Source: Cladophialophora immunda (taxonomy: Eukaryota; Ascomycota; Eurotiomycetes; Chaetothyriales; Herpotrichiellaceae). From it: DNA of 64,000 nt. Under the pieces are notes generated by a model that was given only the letters and a program-made list of their open reading frames with translations, was not told the DNA's origin and did no database searches. The DNA lies in the NCBI RefSeq assembly GCF_000835495.1, contig NW_015622546.1, positions 1,180,883-1,244,882 on the forward strand. Reading direction: 5' to 3'. The translations under genes and the position numbers were made by a program. Position 1 is the first letter of the stretch; each line of letters begins with the position of its first letter. Below are positions 46,445 through 56,968 of the stretch, one piece after another.

Positions 46445-46822
46445 ACTGCATTTCCAGGGGTGAACTGACGGCAACGACAAAGGTAGAATCGGACGAGGCT
46501 GGTCACTAGAATCGAGAAAAGTGGTTGCACGATGGCATGGTTCTCCTTGCTGGATTGAGGACTATATGGCAGACGTCATTCAAGGTGTCGTCGCTGGGGA
46601 TAGTTTATGAATACCTAGAAAGTCTCAACTGACATTTGCCATCCTATGAGGACTGAAAGTCTCCTGAGATTCAACGCTGGCCTCGGTCAAGATCCATCTC
46701 TATAGAGCACTTTCACAAGTCCAGAGCAACGTCTTGAGAGTCGAGACACTTCCGAACACATCCAATTTCAATGACTGTGGTCTCTAACTTGATCCAATCC
46801 TTCTAAAGTGCATGTCCACCTC
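46445..46822. other. Convergent spacer
   Basis: 378 bp between the stops of the lactonase-like gene and the NACHT gene; nothing coding seen. The base composition drops sharply from the GC-rich lactonase gene to average. Confidence 0.45.
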
Positions 46823-49800
46823 TCAGTGCTCAGACTTTGACCTTCTCAAAGTCGGGGCAGGTACGTCGCTGTCGAAATCGCATGTGACACCCGGCGCCCA
46901 CAAGAAAGGCTCGTCCTTCAAGTTCAGGCCCAGGTTGACCTTGACCTTGCCGACGTCCCTGAGGGCGACCACTGGATAGATCTGGCCACGCACGTTCTGG
47001 AACCCGGCCTCCATCAGCCTCTGCCCATTCAATGTCCAAAACACCGTCCGCTTCTTCACGTCAATCCCGCATCCCGCCGTGTCACCGTATGCGTATTTCC
47101 TCGCCGACCCGGGGTCTTTGATCTTGGGAGGGTCTGCAAAACACCATATCTTTCCGTCATCGCTGTGATAGCCCCAGCTCGATGTGCCGGGTTTCGACCA
47201 CCCCGGGAACCACTGCTTGGGGGATCCGGTGGGCTTTTGCGTGATCCCAATCACAAACACGGGATCGTCGGCCTTGATCTCTCGATCCGCAATGGTCATT
47301 TCAAAGTAGTAGCGCTCGGCCGATGCCGGGATGGGGTGTTCGGTAATGAATGCCTGGTCGGTTGTGTAACACAGGGGCATATCCGATGTCTCAGGGATGG
47401 TCTTGCCTCGTTCAAGCAGCTCAATCTCCAGGCCAGACGGAGAACAGACCACCACATCTGAGAAGCTCCCCACGAACTTGGAGGGTCGGCTACCCGTCTT
47501 GAGCCTGGAGGTTTTGATCACTTCGACCACCTCTGGTCTGTCGTACTGCTCCGCTAGTTGGAGCACGTTCCAGCCATGTTCATCCGTGGCATAAGGATTG
47601 GCGCCATATTCCAGGAGTTTTGCCACGAGCTCGGGTGAGTCGTTGATGGCCAGCGTGTGAAGCAGCTCGATCTCTGCAATGGCAGCTTGCTGGTCGTGGT
47701 CAATCAAGGCAGATATCGTTTTCTCCCGGTCCTCATCCGGCTTGGTCCAGATCTTCGCATAACACACCTGAAGCGGTGTCTTCCCCTGTACATCCTTGCA
47801 TTGACTGTCTGCCCCGCGTTTCAGCAGTGTCGTTGTCGCTTCAGGACGAGCCCTCAGAGCCGCGTAGTGCAAGGGCGACCAGCCTTTCTTGGACACGGTT
47901 GTGAGAGCAGCCTGTGCGTCGACATGATCAAGGATGAAGTCAATGACGTTCGAAATTCCTCGAGAGGCAGCTCTCATAAGTGGTGTCTTTCCCGAGGCAT
48001 TTTGCCAGTTGAGATGCTCGGTTTCCCCTTTTTCCACCATTGCTTTGCCCAACAGCAGAGCGGACTCGGCGTCGCCATGTCTGCAAGCCATCCCGAAGGG
48101 AGTGGCGCCTAGGGAATTTCGTTTCAGAGGGTCTGCTCCTTTCTCAAGAAGCACTTTAACCACCTCCGTCCTTCCAGCCACTGCGGCGGCAAAAAGTGCA
48201 GTTTGGTCGAATTCATTCACATCCTCAATGTCGGCTTCGTGTTCGAGCAGCAATCTGACTGCCTCGCAATGTCCTGCTTGGGCGGCCTCCAATAATGGCC
48301 TTTCCGATGCATCATCCTCTTCGTCGACCTTGGCCCCTTTGTCGATGAAGTAGCGCATTATGTCAACGCGACAGTTGTCTCGCCGGGCGAGGAGATGCAT
48401 GATGCTCTCGCCTCTCTTATTTTGGAGGTGTATATCCGCGCCAGCATTGACCAAGGCCTCACCTATCTCAAGGTCGGCTTCTCCCAATGCGAAGAAGTGC
48501 AAGGCATTGTTGCCAGTTTCGTCCAGTGTGTTGATCTCAGCCTTGTGGTCGAGGAATATCTTAAGCTGCGCCAAGGTGACTGTTCGACACAAGAGGAGGA
48601 AGTGAAAGGAGCTTCCCACATACTCTTCATCCCAATGATTGTTAGTATTTGGGTCCGCCCCAGCTTCCAGCAAAGCCAGGAAGAGAGAATCTAGGCCCTT
48701 TTCTGTGGTCAATTGATAAGTGACCGCAAAAGACAACACACTCATCCCCTCTGGCATCTTTAGGTTGACGAATTCTGAGGCATTCGGGCGGGCTAAGAGT
48801 ATATTCGCCAGGCTGGTCAAGCCACAACACGCAGCAAACACTAGAGGATGTAATTCCTTGACGTCACTGTCACCATACATTTCGATGGAGTCAATGGCGA
48901 GGCCTGCAGCGCACAACGTCCTGATCCAGCCTCTCCACGCCTCGGATTCTGGATCCAGGAATCTTTCGAGAAGCTCGCGCAACTTGCTCCACTGCTCACC
49001 AGACCTTTCGTTGGCGGGATAGATATCTTCCAGCTGGGTCAAATGCCACCTCAGTCTTGAAACTTCGTACCGTGCCGGGAAGTCGTCGGAATCTGACTGC
49101 AAGTCCCAAAGCCGAGCTCGATCCTGGTCCGTCAAGTCCACGTTCTCGTCGCTGTCTACCACAGACTGTTCATCTGTGGCTTCATCTGCCGTACCGGCAT
49201 TGTTGGTGTTTTCGGTTTCTTTTCCTTCCGGGGGTTTACCTTTTTCTTGTGCTTGGTCTGAACCACCATCGTTTTCGGCTGGCTTTAAGTCCAGGTCATC
49301 GGAGACACCATTGGTTAATGGTTCACCACTGACCTTTGACGGCTTGTTTGTTGTTGCTTCCTCGGATTGATGCTCCGATATTTGCTGTACACCGTCGAGA
49401 CCCTCGGCTTGCTCGTCTGGACTTTGATTCGGTATTTGGATGCCATTGATCTCAACAGGCTCGTCCTGAGCTTCTGCTGGTGTTGCCTCTGGAAGTGTTG
49501 CCTCTGCTGGCGCTGTCTCTCCTGATGTCCCATCTCCTGGTGCTGAATCTCCAGATACTGCTTGTTCCGGCGCTGCATCATTCTCGTTTTGGACAACATC
49601 AGTTGGTTTCTCACCATCCACTTGTGCTTGATCATTTTCCTTGCCGCTCGATTCATCCTGAGGTTTAGCATAGTATTTGCGCTGAAACGACGGAGACAGC
49701 AGATGCTGCAGAATTGTGGTGATGATTTGCATGTGACCTTCTCTTTCCGAAACGACAAATTGTCTGCTGCGTATCAACTCCCTTTGGCATCTGGCGCACT

Positions 49801-51895
49801 GACATTCAGGCTCACCCTCTGATGTTGTACTACCATTGGTAATGCTGTCTGATCGCAGGAAAAAGTCTCGCACGGTGTTGTGGACCAAGCTCACTGTGTG
49901 GTCAGGATTTACCCGAAGGAAGCCACTTCCAGCTTGCCTGATTTGGTCCTCATATAGTTCCAGATTCACGTTTTCTTCGTCGTCGTTATTCCCTGGGTCG
50001 GATTCCCCATCCGTGAAACTACCCTTGTAGCCATCGATGAGTTCTTGGACACTCAATTCTTCTCCGGCAAGGATGGTCCAGGTGAGGCAGTGGGTGAGCA
50101 GATCGTAGTATGCAGGATTGGTCTGATTGAGGCGCTGAGCATAAATGTTTTCGACACCTGAAGGTAAAGATCCAAGATGTGCTGATAAAGGCCTCCGCCA
50201 AGGGCGACGCATGAAATCCATGGCCAGCTCCACGTAACGAAAGTAGCATCCGGCTTTTTGGGTGATTTCTCGACAAGCTTCTTCACGTTCTGCTGGCGTG
50301 AATCCTGGTAATTTGGCCATCTCAGCTTGGACATGCTCGGCGATATCCTTTGAGTTGTTCTCCTCCACACTGATTCTTGGACAATTTTCTAGCACAGCAG
50401 CAATATCAGGTTCGTCTCTGCTGCTGGTGTAGATGTTCACCTTCAAGCCATGTGTACTGGCTAGTTTCTTGATCGTCTGGATGAATTCTTGTGTCTCTCT
50501 GTCGGTGCACTCGTCCAAAGCGTCTATCATCAGGTAGATTCGCTTGTTGATGAGCTTGGCGAGAGCGGTGTAGGTCTGTTCAAATCCAGCCGGACCGTCT
50601 CCTGCTTTCTTGCTGGTGGTTTTGGTAGTGCTCTTCTTTTGGTGTTCGATATATTCCGCCATAACCTTATTGCACTTGTCCAAGACGTCCAGTGATTGAG
50701 CTGCATCTTGGTAGAGCTGCGCAAGCAGATGACGCTCGATCTGATCAGCCTGCATCGTGGCTTGAGAACCCTTGGATATGAAAAAGTAGTGCACCAGAGA
50801 ATCGTGTCTGTGGGCCTTGTTCTTGAGGTCTTCAACCACCACAGACATGAGAAAAGACTTTCCAGATCCACCTGTGCCGACCAGCCAAGTAACGTTACCA
50901 CCTTCCGCCTTTACAAAGTCTTGGAATTTGGTGTTTTCCAGAATCCAGCCGCAGGTTCCTGGCTTGCGAGCTTTCAGTTTAGATTCCAGCACTTGCAGAT
51001 TGTCGTCGAGAGACGGTAGTTCCTTCTTTTGCCTTTCCCAGTTTTCATGCGTGATCTCTGCCGCAGTCATACGTTGGTCTTTCCGATGAAGCTCGTCCCT
51101 CTTCATCAATTCCTCCATCAACTGGTTTTGTTTGGCGGCCTCCTCTTGCAGTGCCTGTAGCATTTCCATTTGGTCGGACAAGCCCTTCATCATCGTTTGG
51201 TCATTGTCCAGGCCTTGCTTTTGGTAATACTGCGAGACTTGCTGGTTTGCTTGGGAGGCATACTTGTTCATCTGCGCTTCATTGTCTTTGATGGCTTTGA
51301 TCTTGGGCTGGAACTTGCCCTGGGCGCTACGGAACAAGCCCTTGATGACACGCACGCCTGCATTGGATCGGGCATATTTCCACATCTGATATGAGAACTC
51401 GATGATGTTCACATAGGTGTCTTTGATGTAGCTCAACACCTTCTCGTGAAGTTCGGTAAATTCCGGAGGGTGGTCCTGACTTGCATACAAGCCGCCGTAC
51501 ACTCGGCAGGAGATGAGGATCCCCAAGATATCTGCGCATGCTCCGGAGAAGAGACTGAAGGTGGCAAAGTCATCTTGTACCGAATGGAGGCAGAGTCTGA
51601 TGCCGGTCCAAGCAAGGCCGATACTTTCAGGGGCTGACTTGATGGCAAGATCTCCCACTTTCATGAACTGGTCGACCTTGTCAAGGATAGCACCAAGCTT
51701 TCCATTATACTCGGAGTTGGCATCTTTTTGTGCTTGTACGACGGAACTCCGGCATGATTCTGGCGTTGTATAGTCTTTGAGAAAGGGCTGGAAGTTGATT
51801 GGATCATGGCTTCCAGAAAACACTGCTCGTGCAGCATTCCAGGCCTCCTTTTCGAACGTTTCGTCCTTCTTTTGATCGTAATTTCTGACACTCAT
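46823..51895 (-). CDS. NACHT-ankyrin-SPRY receptor (fungal NLR-like)
   Basis: A single 1690-aa frame from ATG 51895. Residues 1-200 form a helical N-terminal domain of the kind found before fungal STAND NTPases (WNAARAVF, ESIGLAWTGIRLCL). A coiled coil follows at about 205-300. The NACHT domain has Walker A VGTGGSGKS at 339-347 and Walker B IYLMIDALDEC at 453-463, then a winged-helix-like segment near 600. An acidic Ala/Pro/Glu/Thr-rich linker covers about 750-935. Ankyrin repeats run from about 1015 to 1465 (e.g. GNNALHFFALGEADLEIGEAL, DQTALFAAAVAGRTEVVKVLL, GWSPLHYAALRARPEATTTLL). The C-terminus (about 1530-1665) is a SPRY domain (YYFEMTIADREI, WGYHSDDGKIW, RTVFWTLNGQRL). STAND proteins act as switch-like sensors in non-self recognition; ankyrin plus SPRY would read the ligand. 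No introns are needed. Confidence 0.88.
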   Translation of the reverse strand: MSVRNYDQKKDETFEKEAWNAARAVFSGSHDPINFQPFLKDYTTPESCRSSVVQAQKDANSEYNGKLGAILDKVDQFMKVGDLAIKSAPESIGLAWTGIRLCLHSVQDDFATFSLFSGACADILGILISCRVYGGLYASQDHPPEFTELHEKVLSYIKDTYVNIIEFSYQMWKYARSNAGVRVIKGLFRSAQGKFQPKIKAIKDNEAQMNKYASQANQQVSQYYQKQGLDNDQTMMKGLSDQMEMLQALQEEAAKQNQLMEELMKRDELHRKDQRMTAAEITHENWERQKKELPSLDDNLQVLESKLKARKPGTCGWILENTKFQDFVKAEGGNVTWLVGTGGSGKSFLMSVVVEDLKNKAHRHDSLVHYFFISKGSQATMQADQIERHLLAQLYQDAAQSLDVLDKCNKVMAEYIEHQKKSTTKTTSKKAGDGPAGFEQTYTALAKLINKRIYLMIDALDECTDRETQEFIQTIKKLASTHGLKVNIYTSSRDEPDIAAVLENCPRISVEENNSKDIAEHVQAEMAKLPGFTPAEREEACREITQKAGCYFRYVELAMDFMRRPWRRPLSAHLGSLPSGVENIYAQRLNQTNPAYYDLLTHCLTWTILAGEELSVQELIDGYKGSFTDGESDPGNNDDEENVNLELYEDQIRQAGSGFLRVNPDHTVSLVHNTVRDFFLRSDSITNGSTTSEGEPECQCARCQRELIRSRQFVVSEREGHMQIITTILQHLLSPSFQRKYYAKPQDESSGKENDQAQVDGEKPTDVVQNENDAAPEQAVSGDSAPGDGTSGETAPAEATLPEATPAEAQDEPVEINGIQIPNQSPDEQAEGLDGVQQISEHQSEEATTNKPSKVSGEPLTNGVSDDLDLKPAENDGGSDQAQEKGKPPEGKETENTNNAGTADEATDEQSVVDSDENVDLTDQDRARLWDLQSDSDDFPARYEVSRLRWHLTQLEDIYPANERSGEQWSKLRELLERFLDPESEAWRGWIRTLCAAGLAIDSIEMYGDSDVKELHPLVFAACCGLTSLANILLARPNASEFVNLKMPEGMSVLSFAVTYQLTTEKGLDSLFLALLEAGADPNTNNHWDEEYVGSSFHFLLLCRTVTLAQLKIFLDHKAEINTLDETGNNALHFFALGEADLEIGEALVNAGADIHLQNKRGESIMHLLARRDNCRVDIMRYFIDKGAKVDEEDDASERPLLEAAQAGHCEAVRLLLEHEADIEDVNEFDQTALFAAAVAGRTEVVKVLLEKGADPLKRNSLGATPFGMACRHGDAESALLLGKAMVEKGETEHLNWQNASGKTPLMRAASRGISNVIDFILDHVDAQAALTTVSKKGWSPLHYAALRARPEATTTLLKRGADSQCKDVQGKTPLQVCYAKIWTKPDEDREKTISALIDHDQQAAIAEIELLHTLAINDSPELVAKLLEYGANPYATDEHGWNVLQLAEQYDRPEVVEVIKTSRLKTGSRPSKFVGSFSDVVVCSPSGLEIELLERGKTIPETSDMPLCYTTDQAFITEHPIPASAERYYFEMTIADREIKADDPVFVIGITQKPTGSPKQWFPGWSKPGTSSWGYHSDDGKIWCFADPPKIKDPGSARKYAYGDTAGCGIDVKKRTVFWTLNGQRLMEAGFQNVRGQIYPVVALRDVGKVKVNLGLNLKDEPFLWAPGVTCDFDSDVPAPTLRRSKSEH

Positions 51896-53481
51896 GTTGA
51901 GTGATTTGTACGGTGACCTGCAACTGTCAAGAGCATGGATGCAGGTGGACTAGCATAGAGCAAGAATTGATGATTTTGAACACCTCACCAGAACGCATAA
52001 GGCTGGATCAAGAATTTGGACTGCTGTGTTGGTACGCTGACTTTAAGAAGGCCTGTGGGCAAAACTCCTGCAGTCCATACTCAGACGACATCGAAACAAG
52101 ACTAATGATTATTAATTCGAAAAGGCCTTTCAATCCCTTTTTATGACCAGCCAGGCTGGAACATGGGACCAGGTGAGCATCACGAAAGTCCCAGAGGGGC
52201 GTTTTCTAGCCCCCTGATGCTCTCAGAAATTGGGTTGCCTTAAGATTCGTCTTGTGCATGCGGAGACGGTCGCGTGGACCATGCGCATTAGGCGGAATCT
52301 AGCATGGGTGAGACTCGAGCCCAGTCAACCAGTGGCATAGAGTTGGAGCCGGCCAAGGCGTCGTGGCCCCAGCACCTGTTCAGCTTTGGAAAGTGTTCGC
52401 TCGAGTCCATACGTGGAAAGCGTTCTGGCCTCCATCCTCAGGGCTGTTTCAGCCGCATGGGACCTTTGTTCCATAGTGATTCGTAGCCCGCAACCAGGCG
52501 AAGTTTAGCCAAACGGGCTAATGTTGTGCGAGACGCCAAAAGCACAACGCCTTGGACCAGGCGAGTCCAAAACCTGCATCCTTTTGCAGCTGCTGTGCTG
52601 CAAGGCGGCCATATATCATCTCGCTTGACATGGATCCTGTCCAGTTGGAGTGGGCGGCAACGCTCTCGTATCGAAAGTGCTTGGTCGACGCGACCCCTGT
52701 GTAGCTGTAGCTTTTGGTCACATGAATTAATTCTGCGTAGTTATTGGTATGTAGCCAATAAAAAGGCCTCACAATTTAAGAAATGATCCGGGGATCAAAC
52801 CGGTATGTAGCCAAGTAAAGATCGAAGTCGGACAATAACCAAGGATGTCCAACATCGGGACTGGGCGACAGATAGAAGAGGGAATGTCTAAGCGCTCCTG
52901 TTGGTTGATTCCCTCGGCGATCAGTATACAAGTGGTATGAAGTTCGCTGCGGAACGTGCCGGCTGAGTTTGAATCCTGCTGACTGGGGTCATTAGCATGA
53001 AACCGGGAATTTTCGATCAATGTGGTGAGGCGCCAAAACCTGACACGACGCAGGATCAGTGGCTGAGAGTAGATTACTGACATTGACACAGCGGCAGGGG
53101 GATAGCCAGCGATGACGACGATAGCACAGTGATCTAGTTCGTGGTCAATATCAACAAGGCTCAAGGACCGCAGTGCCTTGAGATGGTTGTATTGGCATGA
53201 TCACGACCGTAAGATCAGCCCTTGTTCGCTGGGGGAAGTGTCTCTACAGCGGAGAGTTCTATCTCATGTCTTTGATCCATTCATTTCTCCCATGAGCGCG
53301 CTGATCGTCTCGCGCGCAAAAACCATCCACCTGCCAGAAAGCGCCGTCGCTGTGTATAGAAAAGCCACGTTCAAGTCCGCCATATACAAATTACCCCCTG
53401 AAAACATGCATTGCACTGGGCATGGTGGCGCGATGCTGGAGGCGCAAAACCAGAAGCTTGCGAAACCAAGATCTGCGGGAA
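51896..53481. other. 1.6-kb gene-free region
   Basis: The promoter of the NACHT gene should be at the left end. No credible coding frame, RNA gene or transposon signature was found. Confidence 0.45.
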
Positions 53482-54222
53482 TCAGCCTTCCAACTCTGCC
53501 ACCTGCTCCTCGTTTCTCAAGTCATTTAGTGTGATGCCTCTTCTCCTCCTCCATTCCCAGACGCCTCGATCCACCTCCTCTCTATCAACTCCATCTGGAA
53601 CCAGGCAAAAGGTAACCCCCAATTCTGTCTCCACGTTACGGTTCCTACCTTCGTCATCGAAAAAGAGCATTTCGTCGAATGGTATCTTTCGTCCGCCTTG
53701 GCCACTCCCATGTCCACCAACAGCAGATGATGGTGGTGATTTTGAGAGTTGTGTTTGGAGGCGGCGGAAGTGCGTTGTCTTAGACCCGGGATATATTTGT
53801 GGATGGGTGAATAGATCGATTGCTCTTAATGGCTTTGTTTCTGGTTTCTCCTTCGACTCACTCTCCGTTGAAGCGGGAACATGGAGGCCCTTTAACATAT
53901 CCCTGGCCAGGTCTGGAGCGTGGGTTCTACTTGCCAAACTCATGACTATGCCTTTTCCCCGTGCAGCAGCTAGAATATGAGGAACTTCGGAGTAGAATCC
54001 ATAAGGTTCTCCCCAGCGATCAAGCATGTGGGTATTGAATGCTGCGGGCCCTGAGACTTGTGGTTTAACTGGCGCAGAGACATGCGTGTCTACCCAGAAG
54101 GGCCAGAGCGTGTAGTCTAGATCGAAGACTATGATCGAAGGGAGAGGCAGGGAGTCGGTGAATGTTGAGGGGACTGAGGAAGAGGTTGACAGAGGGCGCT
54201 GGGACGAGCGCGGTTTCGGCAT
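53482..54222 (-). CDS. Magnesium-dependent phosphatase-1 (HAD superfamily)
   Basis: 246 aa, ATG 54222, single exon. The HAD motif I is IIVFDLDYTLW with Asp34 (nucleophile) and Asp36. Motif II is MSLASRTHAPDLAR; YPGSKTTHFRRL supplies the Lys region, and FDEMLFFDDEGRN is motif IV with paired acids. This order, and the YTLWPFWVDTHV start, are typical of MDP-1, a cytosolic phosphatase acting on phosphotyrosine or glycated/sugar phosphates. The fungal form carries Ser-rich inserts between motifs, seen here as STESESKEKPETK and SSAVGGHGSGQGG. It is divergent from the adrenodoxin reductase gene. Confidence 0.88.
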   Translation of the reverse strand: MPKPRSSQRPLSTSSSVPSTFTDSLPLPSIIVFDLDYTLWPFWVDTHVSAPVKPQVSGPAAFNTHMLDRWGEPYGFYSEVPHILAAARGKGIVMSLASRTHAPDLARDMLKGLHVPASTESESKEKPETKPLRAIDLFTHPQIYPGSKTTHFRRLQTQLSKSPPSSAVGGHGSGQGGRKIPFDEMLFFDDEGRNRNVETELGVTFCLVPDGVDREEVDRGVWEWRRRRGITLNDLRNEEQVAELEG

Positions 54223-54619
54223 TTCGAACGCTGGTACGGTAAACCACGAAAAGATCGCGGGGAGGAGGATGGAGAGAAGAATGAGATAAACGATAAAGAG
54301 GACAAGGTGGAAGGTGGGAGAGGAAGGGGTGGCCAGTGTTGGACAAACGAGTCGAGACTTCGAGTTCTTGCTGGTATTTAACCGATGGCAACGCAGTTGG
54401 GGTGGGGGAATGCGACAAGGCTGAGATGTAGCCTGATGCGGTCGGTTAAGCCTCGGACAAAAGCTTTATCGATAACGAATACCGAGTAATTGCTCCGTTC
54501 CGAGACACCCATGCATGTTCGTCATCTCAATTGTGACTGCAACTCTCCCACCTCTTCGAAAGAAGAGCTTCCTCGGGTCAAAGAAAGGGGATGATGGCGA
54601 GCCTCTCCTTACACTGGCC
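54223..54619. promoter_or_regulatory. Divergent promoter of MDP-1 and adrenodoxin reductase genes
   Basis: It contains two upstream ATGs, at 54511 and 54515, four bases apart in different frames. The one at 54515 is in frame with the reductase. No further element can be assigned. Confidence 0.4.
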
Positions 54620-56217
54620 ATGCTGACTACCAAATGCTTGCGCCACCCGTTTCGCGCAAGAATTCCTTCTTCTCCACGCTACCGCTGCTCAATTACTTTT
54701 TCTGTTCAAAGGAACTTTATTAGTGATGCAGCTGCAGGACATGATGGGAATGGACCAGCCCCTACCGTGGCCATCATTGGCTCCGGGCCAGCAGGCTTCT
54801 ACACGGCCCAAAAGCTATTGCGGGAAATTCGAGGGACAAGGATAGACATGTACGAACAGCTTCCGGTACCTTTTGGGCTCGTCAGGTTCGGAGTCGCTCC
54901 AGATCATCCAGAGGTAAAGGTCATACTTTCCCCCTCCACTCGCACGCAACGATATTCTGACACGCCTCATAGAATGTCCAAGACACCTTCCAAGCTATAG
55001 CCGCGTCCTCCGACTTCACCTTCATTGGAAACGTCAATCTAGGCCACGATCTCCCGCTCCCGCTCCTCGCCAGACATTACGACGCAATAGTCTTCGCTTA
55101 CGGCGCCTCGAAAGATCGCAAAATCGGCCTCGAGGGAGAGGACAAGCCTCACATATACTCCGCTCGCGCTTTTGTAGGGTGGTACAACGGTCTTCCCGAA
55201 TATCGAGATCTTGACCCTGACTTGACAGCCGGGGACACCGCGGTGGTTGTTGGGCAAGGAAATGTGGCGTTGGACGTGGCTAGGACGCTTCTGAGCAGGC
55301 CTGACGCGCTGAGAAAGACCGATATCACAGAATACGCATTGGATGCGCTCTCCGACAGCAAGATCAAGCATGTCCATGTGGTGGGTCGGCGAGGCCCCAT
55401 GCAGGCCGCATTCACAATCAAGGAAGTGCGGGAGCTTCTGCACCTGGAAGATGTCAATTTCCGCGCTATACCGGACCATCTTTTCCCGCCCGACCTGTCC
55501 AAGCTGCCCCGCCCGAAAAGACGGCTGATGGAACTTCTGAAGAAGGGCAGTCCGCTGAAGGAAAGCGCCACGAAATCCTGGTCTCTGGATTTTCTGCTCG
55601 CGCCAAACTCGCTGAAATGGTCCCATTCCAACCCAGACAAACTGGAGGGAGTCGTGTTCTCGAAGACGGACCTCGAGAACCCAGCTGACCCGGAATCCAA
55701 GGTCAGCACTACGGAAGAGACGCAGCTGATTCCCACATCGACGCTATTCCGCTCGATAGGATACAAGGCTGAAGCCATCCCCGGGATGGCAGAATTGGGT
55801 GTCGAATTCGACGAGCGAAAAGGAACGATTCGGCATGACGGATCGGGGCGAGTCGTGCCTCTAGCGAGCAGCGAGGCCTTGGGGGGGCACGAAACGAGCA
55901 TCTACTGCTCTGGCTGGGTGAAGCGCGGCCCGACAGGTGTGATCGCCAGCACCATGACCGACGCGTTCCAAACCGCCGAAGCAATCGTGGCGGACTGGAG
56001 GAAGAAGGCTCAAACCCTGTCGTGGTCCGCGGGCAGTCGAGATGGTTGGGATGGCGTCCAGGCCGACGCCGCCACGTCCGGCTTGCCGCTCAGACCAGTC
56101 CACTGGGACAGCTGGCAGAGGATCGACCAGGTGGAGAAGAAGGTCGGGAAGCAAAGAGGGAAGCCGCGAGAGAAGTTTGGGAGCGTCAAAGAGATGTTGG
56201 ACGTGAGCGGCAAGTGA
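54620..56217 (+). CDS. ARH1: NADPH:adrenodoxin (ferredoxin) reductase, mitochondrial
   Basis: Two exons: 54620-54919 and 54973-56217. The intron is 53 nt (donor GTCATA, branch CTGAC, acceptor TAG); 514 aa. The splice restores the family block RFGVAPDHPEVKNV. A competing donor GTAAAG six bases earlier would delete Val-Lys. FAD site AIIGSGPAGFYTA at 51-63; NADPH site VVVGQGNVALDVART, then VVGRRGPMQAAFTIKE and C-terminal YCSGWVKRGPTGVI. The N-terminus (MLTTKCLRHPFRARIPSS) is a basic mitochondrial presequence with no acids. An in-frame ATG at 54515 would add 35 residues. The enzyme passes electrons from NADPH to mitochondrial ferredoxin for iron-sulfur cluster and haem A synthesis and is expected to be essential. 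Confidence 0.92.
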
Positions 56218-56968
56218 TCCAGCGACTGACGATAAAGGTCGACTGGGACACTTAGCCATGCAAAAGCGTTTCTTCTCCTCTCCCTCTCCTCTCCTCGCCT
56301 CTCCTCGCCTGGCCTGGCCTCGCTGTAAGACAACAGAAAAGAATCTTCAAGCTCTGCTTGGATGCCAAACCTGTCACTGCTACAAAGTCTTTATATCTAT
56401 TGAACCACATATATGCACACCACGCTACTCATGATTCTATGTATCACCACTTCACCACACCCTTCCGACCGACCGACTTGCTTACTTACTGACTTGCCTC
56501 CGACTACCTTCGCGAATAAGAACCAAAATATAAAGATCCGCTGCCCTCCCGGACCATTGTCGAGATCAATATCCAGACCGTCTATCCTTCTGCGTCAGGC
56601 ACGCAGCGGTGCTGGAAAATGATAGACCGACAAGAGAAAATCAACCGAGTCAAGCCTATCCCGGTGGTGAACGTCGTTTGGGATGACCGTCAAAATCGAC
56701 AGGAGCGAGTGAGAATCAATGGAGAGAATCAGTCGCGGAGTTTTCACAAATTGCCTACATTCATAGACGTCTGCAACCCCCTTCGCAGAGACTATGTCGG
56801 TTAGACTTCGCCAAAGGAACGGAAACAGTGCCTCGAATGAAGGAAGAGCCACTGGGATCGAATAAGATCTCGCCTCAGGAACAGAATTGTCTCCTTGTCG
56901 TTCGATATGGACATATACGAAGTATTCGGGTTCATTCCCCTGAAGTATAAGACCTTGCTGCTACCAAT
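56218..56968. other. Convergent intergenic region with CT-rich tract
   Basis: A pyrimidine-rich imperfect repeat of CTCTCCTCTCC and CGCCTGGC-type units spans about 56273-56322. The rest shows short frames only. Confidence 0.5.

Noticed and set aside
45605..46509. Long frames antisense and out of frame at the lactonase-like gene
   Set aside because: They mirror the GC-rich lactonase coding sequence; only the lactonase frame has family motifs and a good ATG.
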